This document shows positions 1 to 15,114 of a DNA stretch of 64,000 bases, in pieces. The stretch spans positions 146,501 to 210,500 of the forward strand of contig MCFH01000040.1 of the NCBI GenBank assembly GCA_002104945.1, given 5' to 3'. The stretch comes from Piromyces finnis (Eukaryota > Neocallimastigomycota > Neocallimastigomycetes > Neocallimastigales > Neocallimastigaceae). The stretch's first letter is position 1. Every line of letters begins with the position of its first letter. Below the pieces are notes generated by a model. The model worked only from the letters and a program-made list of their open reading frames with translations. It was not told where the DNA came from and searched no databases. The position numbers and the translations under genes were made by a program.

Positions 1-169
1 TATCACGAATGATTTTAACATTAACTTGTTCTCCTAAATTATACCATGCACCCTTTAAAAAATTTTCATCCATCCAGTTTTCTAAGTCACCCATCCATAA
101 AGTATTTTGTTCTGATTTTGCATATACTGAGTATTGCTGTTGTTGCATATTCATTTGTGGCCAAGACAT
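1..169 (-). CDS. NAM8/Csx1/TRNAU1AP-like RRM RNA-binding protein, 5' end only
   Basis: The start codon is at 167-169 on the complement and the frame is open to the window edge, giving the first 56 residues. After a short Gln-rich leader (MSWPQMNMQQQQ) comes the start of an RNA recognition motif: TLWMGDLENWMDENFLKGAW followed by NLGEQVNVKIIRD. The LWMGDLE-x-WMDE-x-F opening and VNVKIIRD strand are typical of the first RRM of the NAM8/NGR1/Csx1 family in fungi and of animal TRNAU1AP. These proteins usually carry three RRMs and bind mRNA or U1 snRNP. Only this part of the first RRM is visible, so the subfamily and the gene end cannot be decided. Family assignment is from motif recognition. Confidence 0.8.
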   Translation of the reverse strand, partial: MSWPQMNMQQQQYSVYAKSEQNTLWMGDLENWMDENFLKGAWYNLGEQVNVKIIRD

Positions 170-3100
170 TTTGTTGTATTTATATAATTAAATCTTTTTT
201 TGATTAAAAATATTGAATTTAAGGTATAAAAATTAATTGGTTTTATTTGAATATTTTCTTTTATATGAATATATTAAAAATTGATATAATAATTGGTATA
301 TTAAAATTTATTTATTCTATTATGTGTGTATATATGTGTATAAAAATTAAAATATATAGTTAATAATGATTATTATTAAATTTGATAGATAATTATATTA
401 AAAGATTGTTATATTTATTGATAAAAAAAAAAAAAAAAAGAATTTAGCTATTTCCATATATTTTTATTATTAAATGAATGATCATGGTTTTTTTTTTCTT
501 TTTTTTTTTTTTGATTAATTCAGGATTATTAAGAATCATTTCAATTTAAAAATTTCAAAGTTTCTCTTTTTAATTTTACTATACTTACTTTATAAAAATT
601 AAATATTTAATAATTTCTATTCATAATTATTCAGTTTTAATAATAACAGTGATAGTAATATTGTTATTAATAATGAAATTTATTAATTGAACTTTGAAAA
701 ATGGATTTCATCAATTGAAATTTAATTTTTTTTTTTTTTTTAATGTATATATTATAGTATCTATTTATCTTATAATAACTTTATAATCCTTAAATATATT
801 TAAAAATGGTCATTAAAGCCAGATAAAACAATAATATAATTAATAAAAATTGGATTTTAATTTTTTGAATTTCATCGATTGAAATTTAATTCTAATGTTG
901 ATTGTAAATATACATTTTACCAGAATTTTATATAATTAAAAAATAAAAGGTGTATTATCTTTAAAAAAGAAAAAAAACATATTAAATAAAAGTTAATAAA
1001 AAAAAAACATTAGTATTAACTTACGTCTTTTACAATATTTTTATTTTTTATTATATCAACCTGCTTAAAAAAAAAAAAAAAAAAAAAACTTTTAATAGAG
1101 ATATTAAACTTTGAATTTTTTAATTAAAAAAAAATTAAATTTTTAATTTTTTCCATAGTATGGAATGGTTAAATTAATATTTTAATTATTTAAAAAAAAG
1201 ATGTTTTTTTCATATTTAATTTTGGTTAAAAGTTATAAAATAAAAAAAAAAAAAAATGTTGTTGGAATTTAAAATATAAAAGATATAATTAATGAATGAA
1301 TAAATGAAAAAAATATCTTTAATAAATGTATATATATGTTTTAAAGAAAAATTGATGTAATACTCTCTATATATATAAAATATTATTATTATAGAAAAAA
1401 AAGACAAATAAAAAAGTGAAAGTTGACATTGACTGCCTCAGAGCATTTCTTTCTTGTTTTTAACCTTGCAATAATTAGATGATTATATATCTAGACATTA
1501 TATTAATATTATATTCAATGCCAATACAATATATATTATAATCTACAGCCTGTCTATAACAATCATCAATAATAAATAATTTTATAGGAATATTTAAGTA
1601 AAGCATTTATGAAAAGTTTACATTATTATTATAGAATAATCTTTAAAGATTGATAATGAACAATTACTAATGTTTTATCTCTTTAATCATAAAAAAGCAT
1701 AATAAATAAAAACTTTATTTTTTTTTTGAAGTTTCTAAGCATTTCTTTTTCTTTTTCTTTTTTTTTTATTTAAATTTTAAAAGAAAAATTCCAAACAAAA
1801 AAAAAAAAAGTCAAGCCCTAATCAAAAATAAAAGTATTTTCTTTTTTTCTAATTCTATTTCTTTTTTAAAAGTGTAAATTATTGAAAATAACATGTGAAT
1901 ATCATACTTTTATTTATATTTAAAAACATAATAATATGTAGTAATGAAGTGTAATAAAATTGTGTAACATTATATGGGTTAGGCTTATGATAACATTTAA
2001 TTAATACATAAAAGTAAATTTTAATAAATTTAAACTTATCAAGAAACCTACCGATCCAAAAAGATTGTGGTAATTTAAGTCAATGCATTGATGCAAACAT
2101 TTGAGAAATAAGAATTACTTTCTAATAAAAAAAGTTATCTTTACTTTTTTTATGTATTAATGTTTTTTACGATAGGATTATGTTTATAATTAAAAGTTTA
2201 TTTTTTCAATTTAGAATTTTAAATGACGAGATTTTGTGGTTGATCATAATATTATGGACAATACAAAAAATATCATCGAATTTCTGTATAAATATATTAA
2301 ATGCATTATAATTAAATAGTTAAAAAAAATATATATTAAAAATTCTGTATAAAAAAATCTATTAAACATTATTATTGTCTATATTGGATATTTGAAATGC
2401 ATACTATGTAAACATTATCAAAAACAATTTCTTATTTATATTTATAATATTTAAAATTATAAAAATTGGAATAGAGTAATAAGCAATACCCAAATTATTG
2501 GTAATAATAATTATGAATATAAGGAGAAGATAAATATAACTTTATAGTTTAAATTTAAATACATATAATAGTTTTTGTGTAATTATTTTGCTTTGAGAAA
2601 TCTATTAAAGTGTGGTATGATTATATAAATTGATAGAGGAAAAACTTTTTTTTTTTATTTTGCAATTAAAAAATAAAGGTAATTGCTTGATTTAATTCAT
2701 TTAGGTGTTCATAAAATTAAAGAGGATTTTGTATATAAATTACTCATTTGATTATAGAAAACCTTAATTATTATAAGTTTATAAAGATACTCAATGATTA
2801 TTTTTTTTTTTGAGATTAATAATTTAAAAGGATACAAAGATATTTAATAATATTTATTTTTTGAGATTGAAGTTTATATACTATATATTGGTTTTTAAAT
2901 ATATGAATCATTAAGGTTACAATAATATTAATAATTATTAATAAAAAATATAATTCTTTTTGACAAATATATAAATTTTTTTTTTATAATATTGTATATT
3001 AAAATTTAGTATTTAGATTTATTTCAACTTTTTTTAGGTATTGTAAAGAAAGTTCTAATGTATTATTAAGTATTTATACATGTTTTCACAATTGAAGTAA

Positions 3101-5193
3101 TTAAAATATTATTTAGTGAAAAAAAAAGGTATTATTTTATTTTAAATCTTGTTACTAATAGTTATATTTTAAATACTAATAATTATTCGACTTTGATTTA
3201 TTTTTTTAGTAATAACAACTTTATATGAGTTTTGATAAAATTAAAAAATAAAAGAATACAGGTATAATTAAACTTTATTTTAATTTAATAATGATTCTTG
3301 TCAAATATTATGTATATCTTTTAATTGGAAACTTTTAATTTAATTATAAATACTAAAAAATAAAAGGATTTATTTTTTTTTAATATTTAGAATAAAAAAA
3401 AAAAGTTAAGTAATATTCATATTATTATGAATAAATATTAATAATAATTCTAATATATAGGATAAAAAACTATATTTAATTTTATATGGTCAATTATAAA
3501 TATCAAATTAAATATAGGGTTAAACTATATATGTGGTATTCATTCATTTTGAAAATATTAATGAATAATATTAATTGTAATTAGAGTTTTGAATATTATA
3601 GTTTATAGTGAGTGTATTTATAGTTTATAGTATAATACCGAAAAAATTGTTAAAAGAAGATAATTTAAGAAACAAAATAAATAGAATAAATTTGTTTTAA
3701 ATAATTTATATAAAGATATTGACCTATTTTAAATACTTACAATTTTTATATTTTTAAATAATTTTAATATTTTAAAAATTATAATTATATTTTTATTATT
3801 TAATAATTAAGTATTGTTATATTTTATAGTTCATTATAAAAAAGTATTTTTAATAATCTTTATGAAGAATCATTCATTAAAAAATAAAAATAAAATTATA
3901 TAATATCATATTTTACATTTTGCAATTTAAAATTATAATAAAACTAATAATTTTAAATTTTATTAAATATTAATCAAAAATAGTTTTATAAAAAACTTTA
4001 TTATGTATTATTTTCAAATATTTTTTTTTTTTTTTCTCATATTATTTTATTTTATTTTTATTTTTTTTTTATTTTTTAATATTTCTATTCATTTTTGAAT
4101 TTAATTAATAGTTGAAGAATAGAGTCGATTATCATATAGTATTTTCAATTTTGAAGTGTATTATATCAGAATTAAAGAGTATTATCAATTATCAAAAACA
4201 ATAATATATAAAAGGCGAAAAAAATATATCAAACAAATATTACAGTAAGAAATCATAAAAATAAAAAAAAAGGAAATTTTTTATAATTAGAAAATATTTA
4301 ATATGAATGTAATGTAAAGAAAGGAATAATAGAATGATATAGTTAAGTTATGAATGTATAATAAGAAAAATTAAAATCGGATAAAAATGCTTGAAATTTT
4401 TATGTAATATATAAAGAGGAAAAAATAAATAAATATATATATATATATATATTTTAAGTATTATTAAAATATATTTTCGTAATTATTATGAGAAACCAAA
4501 TATGATGATTAATTTATCAAAGCGAAATAATAAAAAAAAAAATACTAATACTATAACGAAAACAACAAACACTAAATATATATAACATATATAACATCAA
4601 TTTATTCAAATTTTTTTTTTCTTTTTTAAAATACTAGTAATCATTTATTAATATAAATATATATATTATAAATATTCAATATAATTATAAAATATAGGAA
4701 TTAAATTTTCTATAATATTACAAAAATAATACCCCGGAATATTTAGTATTAAGCAATAATATTTTTATAATAAAAATAACAATAATAAAAATACAACTTT
4801 ACAAGCACAAAATATAAAGTCAATTTATCCATTCTTGTAATAATAAAAGAATATATAGCAATAAAATAAATTACTTTTTTTTTTTTTTTTCGAAAAAATC
4901 TCCATAAAGAAGTTATGAATTAAATATTTAAGAAATAGGAAAATTAAAAAAAAAAAAAAAAAAATTAAAGTAATATAATAAATAGAATAATTACTAATAA
5001 TAATAAACACATTAAAACAAAAAAGGTATTTATTGAAAATTAAAATTTAGAAAATCTATTACAATTATAGTATTGTATAATCGTGAAAAAAAAAGTGACA
5101 GCTAAATTGAATATTAATACATATTTACATGTATATTATAAAAAAATTAATTATATGAATAATAATTAAAAAAAGGGCATCATTTAAAAAAAA
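170..5193. other. 5 kb AT-rich intergenic region, no gene seen
   Basis: The region separates the divergently transcribed RRM gene and the G-alpha gene. It is made of A/T runs, TA repeats (for example 4436-4451) and AT-biased unique sequence. Short open frames on both strands encode only Phe/Ile/Tyr/Lys/Asn strings and have no conserved motif. A small less AT-rich patch lies at about 1416-1470, reported as a finding. No tRNA-like TTC-loop or snRNA-like sequence was recognised. Confidence 0.7.
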
Positions 5194-5699
5194 ATGGGTG
5201 CTAAATTATGTAAACAAAAACAAGATGTTGCGAAGGATGCACGTCAACAATCAAAGAAAATTGACGCAAAAATCGAGGAAGATAGAAAAGTAAAAGAAAA
5301 AGAAGATGCCGTTTTAAATAAGTTATTATTATTAGGTCCAGCTGAAGCTGGTAAATCCACCTTATTAAAACAATTTAGATTAATTTATACAAAAGGTTTA
5401 TCACAAAATGAAAGAGCAAACTTTAGACCTGGAATTGTTAGAAATCTTATAGAAGCAATGGTTCAAGTTATTGAATTTTTACCTCATTTGGATTTAAAAC
5501 TTGAAGATGAAAATGGTTAGGTAAGAGATTATAGAGTATATCATCATGACTAATATAATATATATATATAATCAATTATAAATCAAAAATATTTATATAA
5601 TTCTAATAAATATTATTATCTTATATAAAAAATATAATTATTTATATTTAATTTATATTTTAATAAAATAATTACGGGAATTTTTATTATTACTATTAC

Positions 5700-5733
<34 letters not shown>

Positions 5734-7387
5734 TGTTTTTATATTATAATCCAAAATAAATCAAAAAACAAAAATAAAATTTAAAACAAACAAATAATAA
5801 TATTTAATGAATAACGAAACTACAGTATTAAAATAAATTATTTAATAATTTAAAATTGTGAAATATTTATATCTTAATATATATATATATATATTTATTT
5901 TCAAAATAATATTAAATATTTATTTTAAAATGCAATAAAAATAGTTCAATATGGTAATATTATTCAAGAACAAGCAAATCAATTACTGGAAGATTATGAA
6001 TCAACGTTTTTAATACCTATTGATTATACAAATTTATTAAAAAAACTATGGTTGGAATCTAAAGCTATTCAAACTGCTATTGATAGAGAACATGAAATTA
6101 ATTTAAGTATGATAATTTTATCTTTTTTATAATAAGTAGTATTATATTATTTCTATATAAAAAAAATTAAAATATTAAAAATTATAAATAAATTATATAT
6201 TAACCATCAAAATAATAATACAATGTTAAAATAAACAGTTGAATCGGCAAGATAGTAAGTTGTTTATTTTTTTTTTTTAATATATATATATATACAAGTC
6301 AATTTCTTTTTACAAACAAAAATACTAAATATTATAAAATAATTATATAGCTTCTTTAATAATATTGATAGAATTTTGGCTCCAAATTATTCCCCAAGTG
6401 ATCAAGATATATTAAATTGTAGAATTATGACAACTCAGGTTTCAGAGACAGATGTTGTTATTCAACGTTGCCCATATCGGTATTTTTTTTTTAAATTGAA
6501 ATTTTATATTTTTAATCAAAACTTACAAATTATTAATTAATCATTGATATATACTATATATAAAATTAAAAAGTATTATCGATGTCGGTGGTCAAAGAAG
6601 TTTGAGAGGACAATGGGTAATTAATGAATTTAATTTTTATAGTTTGAAATATATATAGTATAGTGTAATATATAATAGATAATTAATATCAATTATATAA
6701 TAATATTATAGATTGGCTATTTCGATGATGTAAAAACTATTATATTTATAGTAGCTATTAGTTGTTATGACCAAAATTTAAGAGAAGATGTTAATGTGAA
6801 GTAAGTATAATAAATAATAAATTTAATAAAGTAATATAAATAATATAAAAAGTGAAGAAAAAAAATAGTTCATAATAATAATTATTAATTAAATTTTATT
6901 ATTTCTAAATAATATAATAGTCGTATGAAAGATGCTATTCATTTATTCGGTGAAATTGTTAAAAAGGATGTATTTAAAAAGACTGCCATTATGCTTTTCT
7001 TAAATAAAATCGATATATTCAAAGAAAAAATTAAAGTATCACCAATTAGTAAATACTTCCCGGAATATGAAGGTAAAATAATAAAATAATACTTCATTAT
7101 TATTTTTTTTTTAATATTAGTATAATAATTGTAGATTATATCATTTGAGATATTTTTATTATTAATTATATTAAAAAATTTTATTATTTGAAATATCAAT
7201 AGATGATGGTGACTTAAACAAAGCCACTGGTTTCTTCGGAAAACAATTTGTAATGCAAAGTGAAAATCCAGCCCAACGTATATATACCCATCTTACTTGG
7301 GCAACAGATACAAGTCAAATTAAGATTGTAATTGCTATTGTTACAGATATTGTCTTAAGAATGAATTTAGAAGCCTCTGGTTTCTAA
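5194..7387 (+). CDS. Heterotrimeric G-protein alpha subunit, divergent
   Basis: The spliced product has 365 residues. Exons: 5194-5515, 5945-6106, 6239-6254, 6351-6479, 6574-6616, 6712-6800, 6921-7072, 7203-7387. All junctions are GT-AG and phases agree. The start MGAKLC gives Gly2 and Cys6 for myristoylation and palmitoylation. The P-loop is GPAEAGKST (48-56), against the usual GAGESGKST. Switch I keeps the catalytic Arg (R191, CRIMTTQ) but has Gln where Gly is usual. Switch II is DVGGQRSLRGQW with the catalytic Gln at 217. NKID lies at 282-285 and THLTWATDT replaces the usual T-C-A-T segment. The C-terminus ends NLEASGF. Such proteins bind GTP, couple to seven-helix receptors and sit on the plasma membrane. 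Length is normal. Divergence in three nucleotide-contact motifs suggests a paralogue rather than the main G-alpha. Which fungal class it belongs to is not resolved. Confidence 0.92.
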
Positions 7388-7667
7388 TTGAACATAATAA
7401 TTGAAAAAATAAGCAAACAAACAAACATTAAATATATAAAAAAATCCCCCTGAGAAGTAATATCATAACCAAATTCTATAAGAAAAATTGATGTATATTT
7501 CATTAAAAAGACTCCCCTCAAATAAGCCATATTTAATACTTTATATAACTAATACTTTATTTTTCTATTTCTTTTATATAATAATTACTATAATTTCAAT
7601 ATTATAATAAACTTAAATAATAAATTATTTAAATGTTAATGCAATATAAATGTGTTTTTTGATTAAT

Positions 7668-7719
<52 letters not shown>

Positions 7720-8418
7720 AAAAAAAAATAAATACTTAAAAATATTTAAGTTTATAATAATTATAATCATCCATCAATAACACTAAATATTATTTTAATA
7801 GTATATATATAAAAAAAAACTTATAAAAACATATATATATAAAATTATAAATTATAAATTATAAATATTTTTGCTAATTTTCTTCTTCTTTACTTTATTC
7901 TAATAATGTATTAAACTTCTATTCATATTATTATCTTAATAAAAAATAAAAAACATAAAATTAAAAATTTTTGTAAATTTCATATTTCATTCTTTTATAT
8001 ATATATTATTTGATATTTAATCTATTGATTTAATTAATAATATAACGATAATTACAATTATTATTATTATTATTATTATTATTATTTTTTATAAAATTTC
8101 CTTAATATTTATAAAACAATTCTACTTAATAAAATTAATTATAATTGATAATGTTCCTCTCTTTTCTTTTTATTAATCTGTAAAATTACTGAATCTATAT
8201 TATGGAAAATTTTATTCATTTTCTAATCAATTATTTCTTTTATCAAATTTAAATTATTAAAGTTTACTTATATATTTTTTTTGTTTAATAAAAGTTTTTA
8301 AAACTTTAATGAATAGTATTTTTTTTAGATAATTAAAAATATATTTACTATTATTATAATAATAATAAGAAATAATTTTTTTTCTTTTTCTGGAATGATA
8401 TTACTATAAAAAAAAAAA
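7388..8418. other. Intergenic between G-alpha and KIF9, with an A49 tract
   Basis: This is the 3' flank of the G-alpha gene and 5' flank of the kinesin gene, both on +. It contains an uninterrupted run of 49 A (7669-7717) and an ATT microsatellite near 8056-8088. No exon-like sequence was seen. Confidence 0.7.
7669..7717. repeat. Homopolymer A49
   Basis: There are 49 consecutive A residues, about 280 bases after the G-alpha stop codon. The exact length is uncertain in most assemblies. It could be slippage of a low-complexity tract or the tail of an old retroposed sequence, but nothing gene-like precedes it on the A-rich strand except the normal 3' flank. Confidence 0.8.
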
Positions 8419-10162
8419 ATGAAATCGAAGCATGTAAAAGTTATTGTTAGAACAAGACCAACATCAGATTTTGCAAATGGAATATTGCAAATAAGTCAAG
8501 AAACAAATGTAGGAATAATAATATTTATTGAAATAATGATATAAAGAAATAATAACTGTAGTATTTTTTTTTAATCACAATATGAAATATACATTATATA
8601 ACATGTTTATCATTTTGATATATATATATATATATAGTCTATTCATATACATATACCAAAAAATACAGAAAGTGGATTTATAAATAATCAACAGGAAGAT
8701 TGGGATTTTAAATTTAATCAAATTTTACATAATGCATCTCAAGAATGTATATTTGATGAATGTGGTGCTCCAATACTAAAATCATTAATTGATGGATATA
8801 ATGGTAATTACACATCATATCACATATCATATTATTTTATATAATTTTTTTTTTTTTTTAAAAAAAAAACGATATTTAAATTACTAATTGTCTATAATTA
8901 AATATATATTATATGTAAATATTGTTGATTTTCTATTTTCTTAATAAGGAACAATATTGGTAATATATTTATTCATTGATATGGAATACGAATTTAAATA
9001 AAAAGAAATAAAGTACATTTAATAAAGTGAATTCTATTTTAAAATATTAAATATGAAAAATATTAGGCGTATGGTCAAACAGGTGCCGGTAAAACATATA
9101 CAATGACAGGAACAACAGAAAATTATGTTCATAGAGGATTAATTCCAAGAATGATATCTCAATTATATAAAGAAATAGCAAATAAAACTCAAATGGCTAT
9201 TACAGTAAGAATTAGTTATTTAGAAATATATAATGAACAAATGTTTGATTTATTAGCATCTTTAAATGATGATGAAACAAATACCGGTGTATTAAAAATT
9301 GTAGATGAAAATATTGGTAATCATTAAATGTCTTTTTATATATATTATATTATTTCAAATTTTATTAATATAATATTATTTTATTTATATTTTTATAATG
9401 ATGATACGAAAAATATTTAAAAATCTAAAACTGTTTCTTTTTTTTATCGTTATTACTGTATTACTAATTAATATGTATAAACAAATTAAATAAAAACATA
9501 TTTTATGATTTATTATAAAAATATTTTTAATTAATAAATACTAAAAAGGTCCATCACTTGTAAAGAATTTATCATTACAAATAGCAAATACAGAAGAAGA
9601 GGCATTAAATTTATTATTTGAAGGAGAAACAAATAGATCTATTTCTGAACATCAATTAAACAAAAATTCATCACGGTACATTAATATACTAGAAATAAAT
9701 TAGCAAATAAAACAATTATAAATATATAAACTATTTTTTTTTCCTAAATGAATATTTTTTTTTAATAATGAATATATTTTACAAATTTATCTTTTTATGA
9801 TTACAATAGTTCACATTGTATTTTTACAATATATCTTGAATCAAGATCAAGAGTGGAATCATCAGAAAAAGTTATATATTCAAAATTAAATTTAGTTGAT
9901 TTAGCTGGATCTGAAAGACTATCTAAAACTCATACATCCGGTGTTTCTCTTCAAGAAGCAAAATGTGATTATAAATCATAATTCCAAAAAATTAATAAAT
10001 ATTAAATCAATAATCAAATTATTTATAATATATATATATATTTGATATTTGATATTTGATAGATATTAATAAATCATTGACATTTTTAGAACAGGTAATC
10101 ATTGCTTTATCTGATAAAAAAAGGTATAATCGAGCATTTTTATATATTAATTATTAGTTAAC

Positions 10163-10201
<39 letters not shown>

Positions 10202-12029
10202 AAACTTTTTTATTAAATAATATTAAAAAACTATTACATTATTTTTAAATATTGATAGAGATCATATTCCATACCGTCAATCGAAATTAACCAATGTATT
10301 AAGAGATGCATTAGGTGGTAATTGTAATACCATTATGATAGCAAATATATGGGGTGTTAAAGAACATATTGAAGAAACAATTTCAACATTAAGATTTGGA
10401 ACAAGAATGATGTGTGTATCGAATACGCCAGTACTTAATGTTCAATATGATCCAATGGTAATGAATTATTATTTTGTTTTTTTCTTTCTTTCTTTTCTTC
10501 TTTTATTTTTTTTTTGAAATAAATGCATATTTATTGTAATTAAATATATATATTTTTTTATGGTTGTGTATTAGGCTCTAATTAAAAAGTATGAAAGAGA
10601 AATTAAAGAATTAAAACATGAACTATCGATGCATGATGCATTAAATTCAAAAATCAAAATTCAATATGAACCATATAATGATAATCAAAAGTATGAATTA
10701 AGAAAGCAAATCAAAATGTATATAGACAATGAAAATGAAGAAATACCGGTATAAATTTTATTGAAAAAAGATATAATATATATTTATAAATTAATCGCTA
10801 TATTAAATATCTAATAATTCTATAATATTTATTCATATCAAATATAATAAAAAGATTATTAATGTAAGACAAATAAAAGAATCCTTCAATCAATTTAGAA
10901 AATTATATATAAACTTGGAAACAGAGTTGGAAGAAAATGCTAAACTTCTTAAACATAGTGCTAATAATAATAATTTACAAACTAATGGAAGTAATGATAA
11001 TAGTAAACAGGAACATGAAAATAACAATGTAAATAAATTATAATAATAATTATAGTTTAGTCTTTTTTTTTTCCTTTTTTTTTTTTTTTTTTTTTTACAC
11101 CAATATATAATTTTAATATATAATAAAACCATTTTAAAATTACTAATTTAATAGAATAAATCAAATAATGATAAGGATGACGGAGTAGGTGAAATTGAGG
11201 GAGGAGGATTTGGTATAGGGATGGTAATAAAAAATAAATATGTACATAATTATTAATTATTGACAATTGATAATAATTGATAACAAACAATAATATTATA
11301 TATAGGCTCCTAATGGAAAATCACTTAAAGGTTCAAAAGAAAAAAATAAGAAAAAAGGTTCATCAAAGTCATCTGGTACTAATGAAAAATCTTTTGATAA
11401 AGATAATAATAAAATAGAAGATGGTTTGGCTATATCTTCTAGTCAAGTATTTAAATCGGGATCCTCAAGAAATAAAAATGATCATGTAAATATAATATAA
11501 TATAAAAAAGCAATATAATTGATGAAATATATAATATTGATGTCCGAAAATCCCAGATCTTTTCTAATTCATCTATTGTTTATTTCTTATATAAAATAAA
11601 GGATGTTGAGGGATCGAAATTAAATAATATACAGGATTTACCATTAATACAAAAAGTATTAAATAAAGATAATATTGGTTCTAATATGGGAAGTAGAACC
11701 AGTTTCAGTCCACCAAATAGATCAGAAGAATTTGAAATATTTAAACGAGGTAATGGAGCAGAAATGAATAAAATATTAACTGAAAATAAAGGTTAGTAAA
11801 AATACATAATCCCCCTATTGTGATCTATTATTCCTATTATTTTTCATAAGAATAACATAATATATATACATATAATATTTATTATATAAGCAATTCTTAA
11901 AGAGAAAAAGAAAACAGCTAAAGGTTTTGCTGAAAGTGTTAATAAAATTAAGGCTCAAATTGATGAATTAAGAGATATTATAAATAAAAAGAAAAATAAC
12001 AGAAACTTTGACACACGTAATAGATCCAA

Positions 12030-12089
<60 letters not shown>

Positions 12090-12785
12090 TATAATGGTCA
12101 AAAAATATTAATATTTAAATACAAATTTATGATATTAAAAAATAGTTAATACTAAAGAGGTATTGGATGAAGATGAATTCCATCTTATGCAACAGATGCA
12201 AATATTAAAACAACATTACAGAAGTAAATATGATAGTTTAAAGAATTGTCGTGTTGAAGTAGAATATTGTTTACGATTAGTAGACCAATGTCGACAAAAA
12301 TTAATGCAAGAATTTGAAGCATGGTATGATTCTTTATATGGTTCACACATTGCTGAAAGTGAAGGAATGGCAGCTCATGCAAATGTAATTGAAAAGGAAA
12401 AAAAATAAATTTATGCTTTTTTTTTTTTTTTTTTTTTTTCTATTAAATAATGCGTTTTTAATTTTAATTAACTTTTATTTTAAAACCTATTAATTATATA
12501 TAGAATAATATGAATAATATTGATCAAAATAAGTTTAAATTAGATAAAATTAATAATCAAGAATCATATACATATTATAAAGCAAAGAAAAATGTTGATA
12601 AAAAGAATATTAGAGTAAGTGATTATAATTTAAAAACTTTTTTTATCCTATATAATGAAATATATTCATATTTAATTTTTTTTTCATATATTATTATGAA
12701 ATAAATAAAGCAAACAATATTAAAAGGAAGACATCAAAAAATTCCACCAATACCGAGTTCAAAAACAATATCAACATTAATTTGA
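8419..12785 (+). CDS. KIF9: Kinesin-9 family motor protein (KIF9-like), flagellar
   Basis: The spliced product has 798 residues, close to animal KIF9. Exons: 8419-8508, 8638-8803, 8949-8959, 9067-9316, 9549-9675, 9810-9964, 10063-10123, 10259-10457, 10575-10748, 10855-11028, 11155-11223, 11306-11485, 11602-11791, 11891-12016, 12146-12384, 12504-12614, 12711-12785. The motor begins at the N-terminus (KVIVRTRP). The P-loop is GQTGAGKT (92-99), switch I NKNSSRSH (210-217) and switch II DLAGSE (245-250). KIF9 signatures include NNQQEDWDFKF, SYLEIYNE, FEGETNR and HIPYRQSKLT. The tail keeps the family's coiled coil and the segment with LVDQC and EFEAWYDS, after an Asn/Lys-rich insertion. Kinesin-9 motors act in the central apparatus or axoneme of motile flagella. 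In this organism it would serve zoospore swimming. The last two exons rest on splice signals and a C-terminal resemblance, so they are less certain. Confidence 0.92.
12017..12145 (+). repeat. KIF9 intron 14 with a long TTA/ATT microsatellite
   Basis: The intron between two tail exons holds a TTA repeat covering 12031-12090, about 20 units without interruption. It lies wholly within the intron, so length changes would not alter the protein. Confidence 0.75.
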
Positions 12786-13365
12786 TTATCTTTTTTTTTT
12801 TTTTTTAAATTATTTTATCTTTCATAATAAAAAAAACATATTATAGAATTATTATTATTATTTTATTATTTTATTTTTATAATACATTAATAATAAAAGT
12901 TTTGAAAAACAAAAGACATAAAACAAAAGAATGGACAATTTATTTTTCAAATAAAAAAAGTATCTTTTTTTTTTAATAATAATGGTTAACTTTTTTTTTG
13001 GTCATATATTAAATTTTAGGATAAAACTCAATTTAATTTATTTTAAATTAATTTTTTGATATAAAATAAAACATGTTTTAAATCTAATTAAATTTAATGA
13101 ATAAATAAATATATAAATAAATAATTTACTATTACTAAGTTAATGAATAAATAGATAAATTTTTATGGGTAAATTTTATATTATTGTTTATACAGAAAAA
13201 CTATTCTATTTTTTGATAAATCATTGCATTTTTTTTAATTATATCACGTGTATTAATTTATTTATTAAAATAATTAAAAAAAAATATAAAAATAAAAAAA
13301 AATTTTTAAAGTTAATAATACGCTTAAAAAAAAAAAAAAGATATTTTAATTAAAATAAAGAAAAA
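12786..13365. other. Intergenic between KIF9 and DAHP synthase genes
   Basis: This is AT-rich spacer with A/T runs. A short open frame at 13165-13353 is Ile/Lys/Phe-rich and lacks any motif, so it is not called. The sequence just before 13366 (AAAGAAAAA then ATG) is the usual A-rich start context seen for most genes here. Confidence 0.65.

Positions 13366-15114
<1,749 letters not shown>

Noticed and set aside
9-191. Open frame on + at the window start
   Set aside because: It is antisense to the RRM gene, whose minus-strand product is clearly conserved.
1216-5010. Short Phe/Ile/Tyr-rich open frames in the first intergenic gap
   Set aside because: The composition is that of translated A/T repeats, with no splice partners and no conserved motif.
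12385-12408. Apparent stop of KIF9 after EKEKK
   Set aside because: A GTAATT donor at 12385 leads in phase to two further exons with good splice sites and a family-like tail, ending at 12785. It remains the least certain part of the model.
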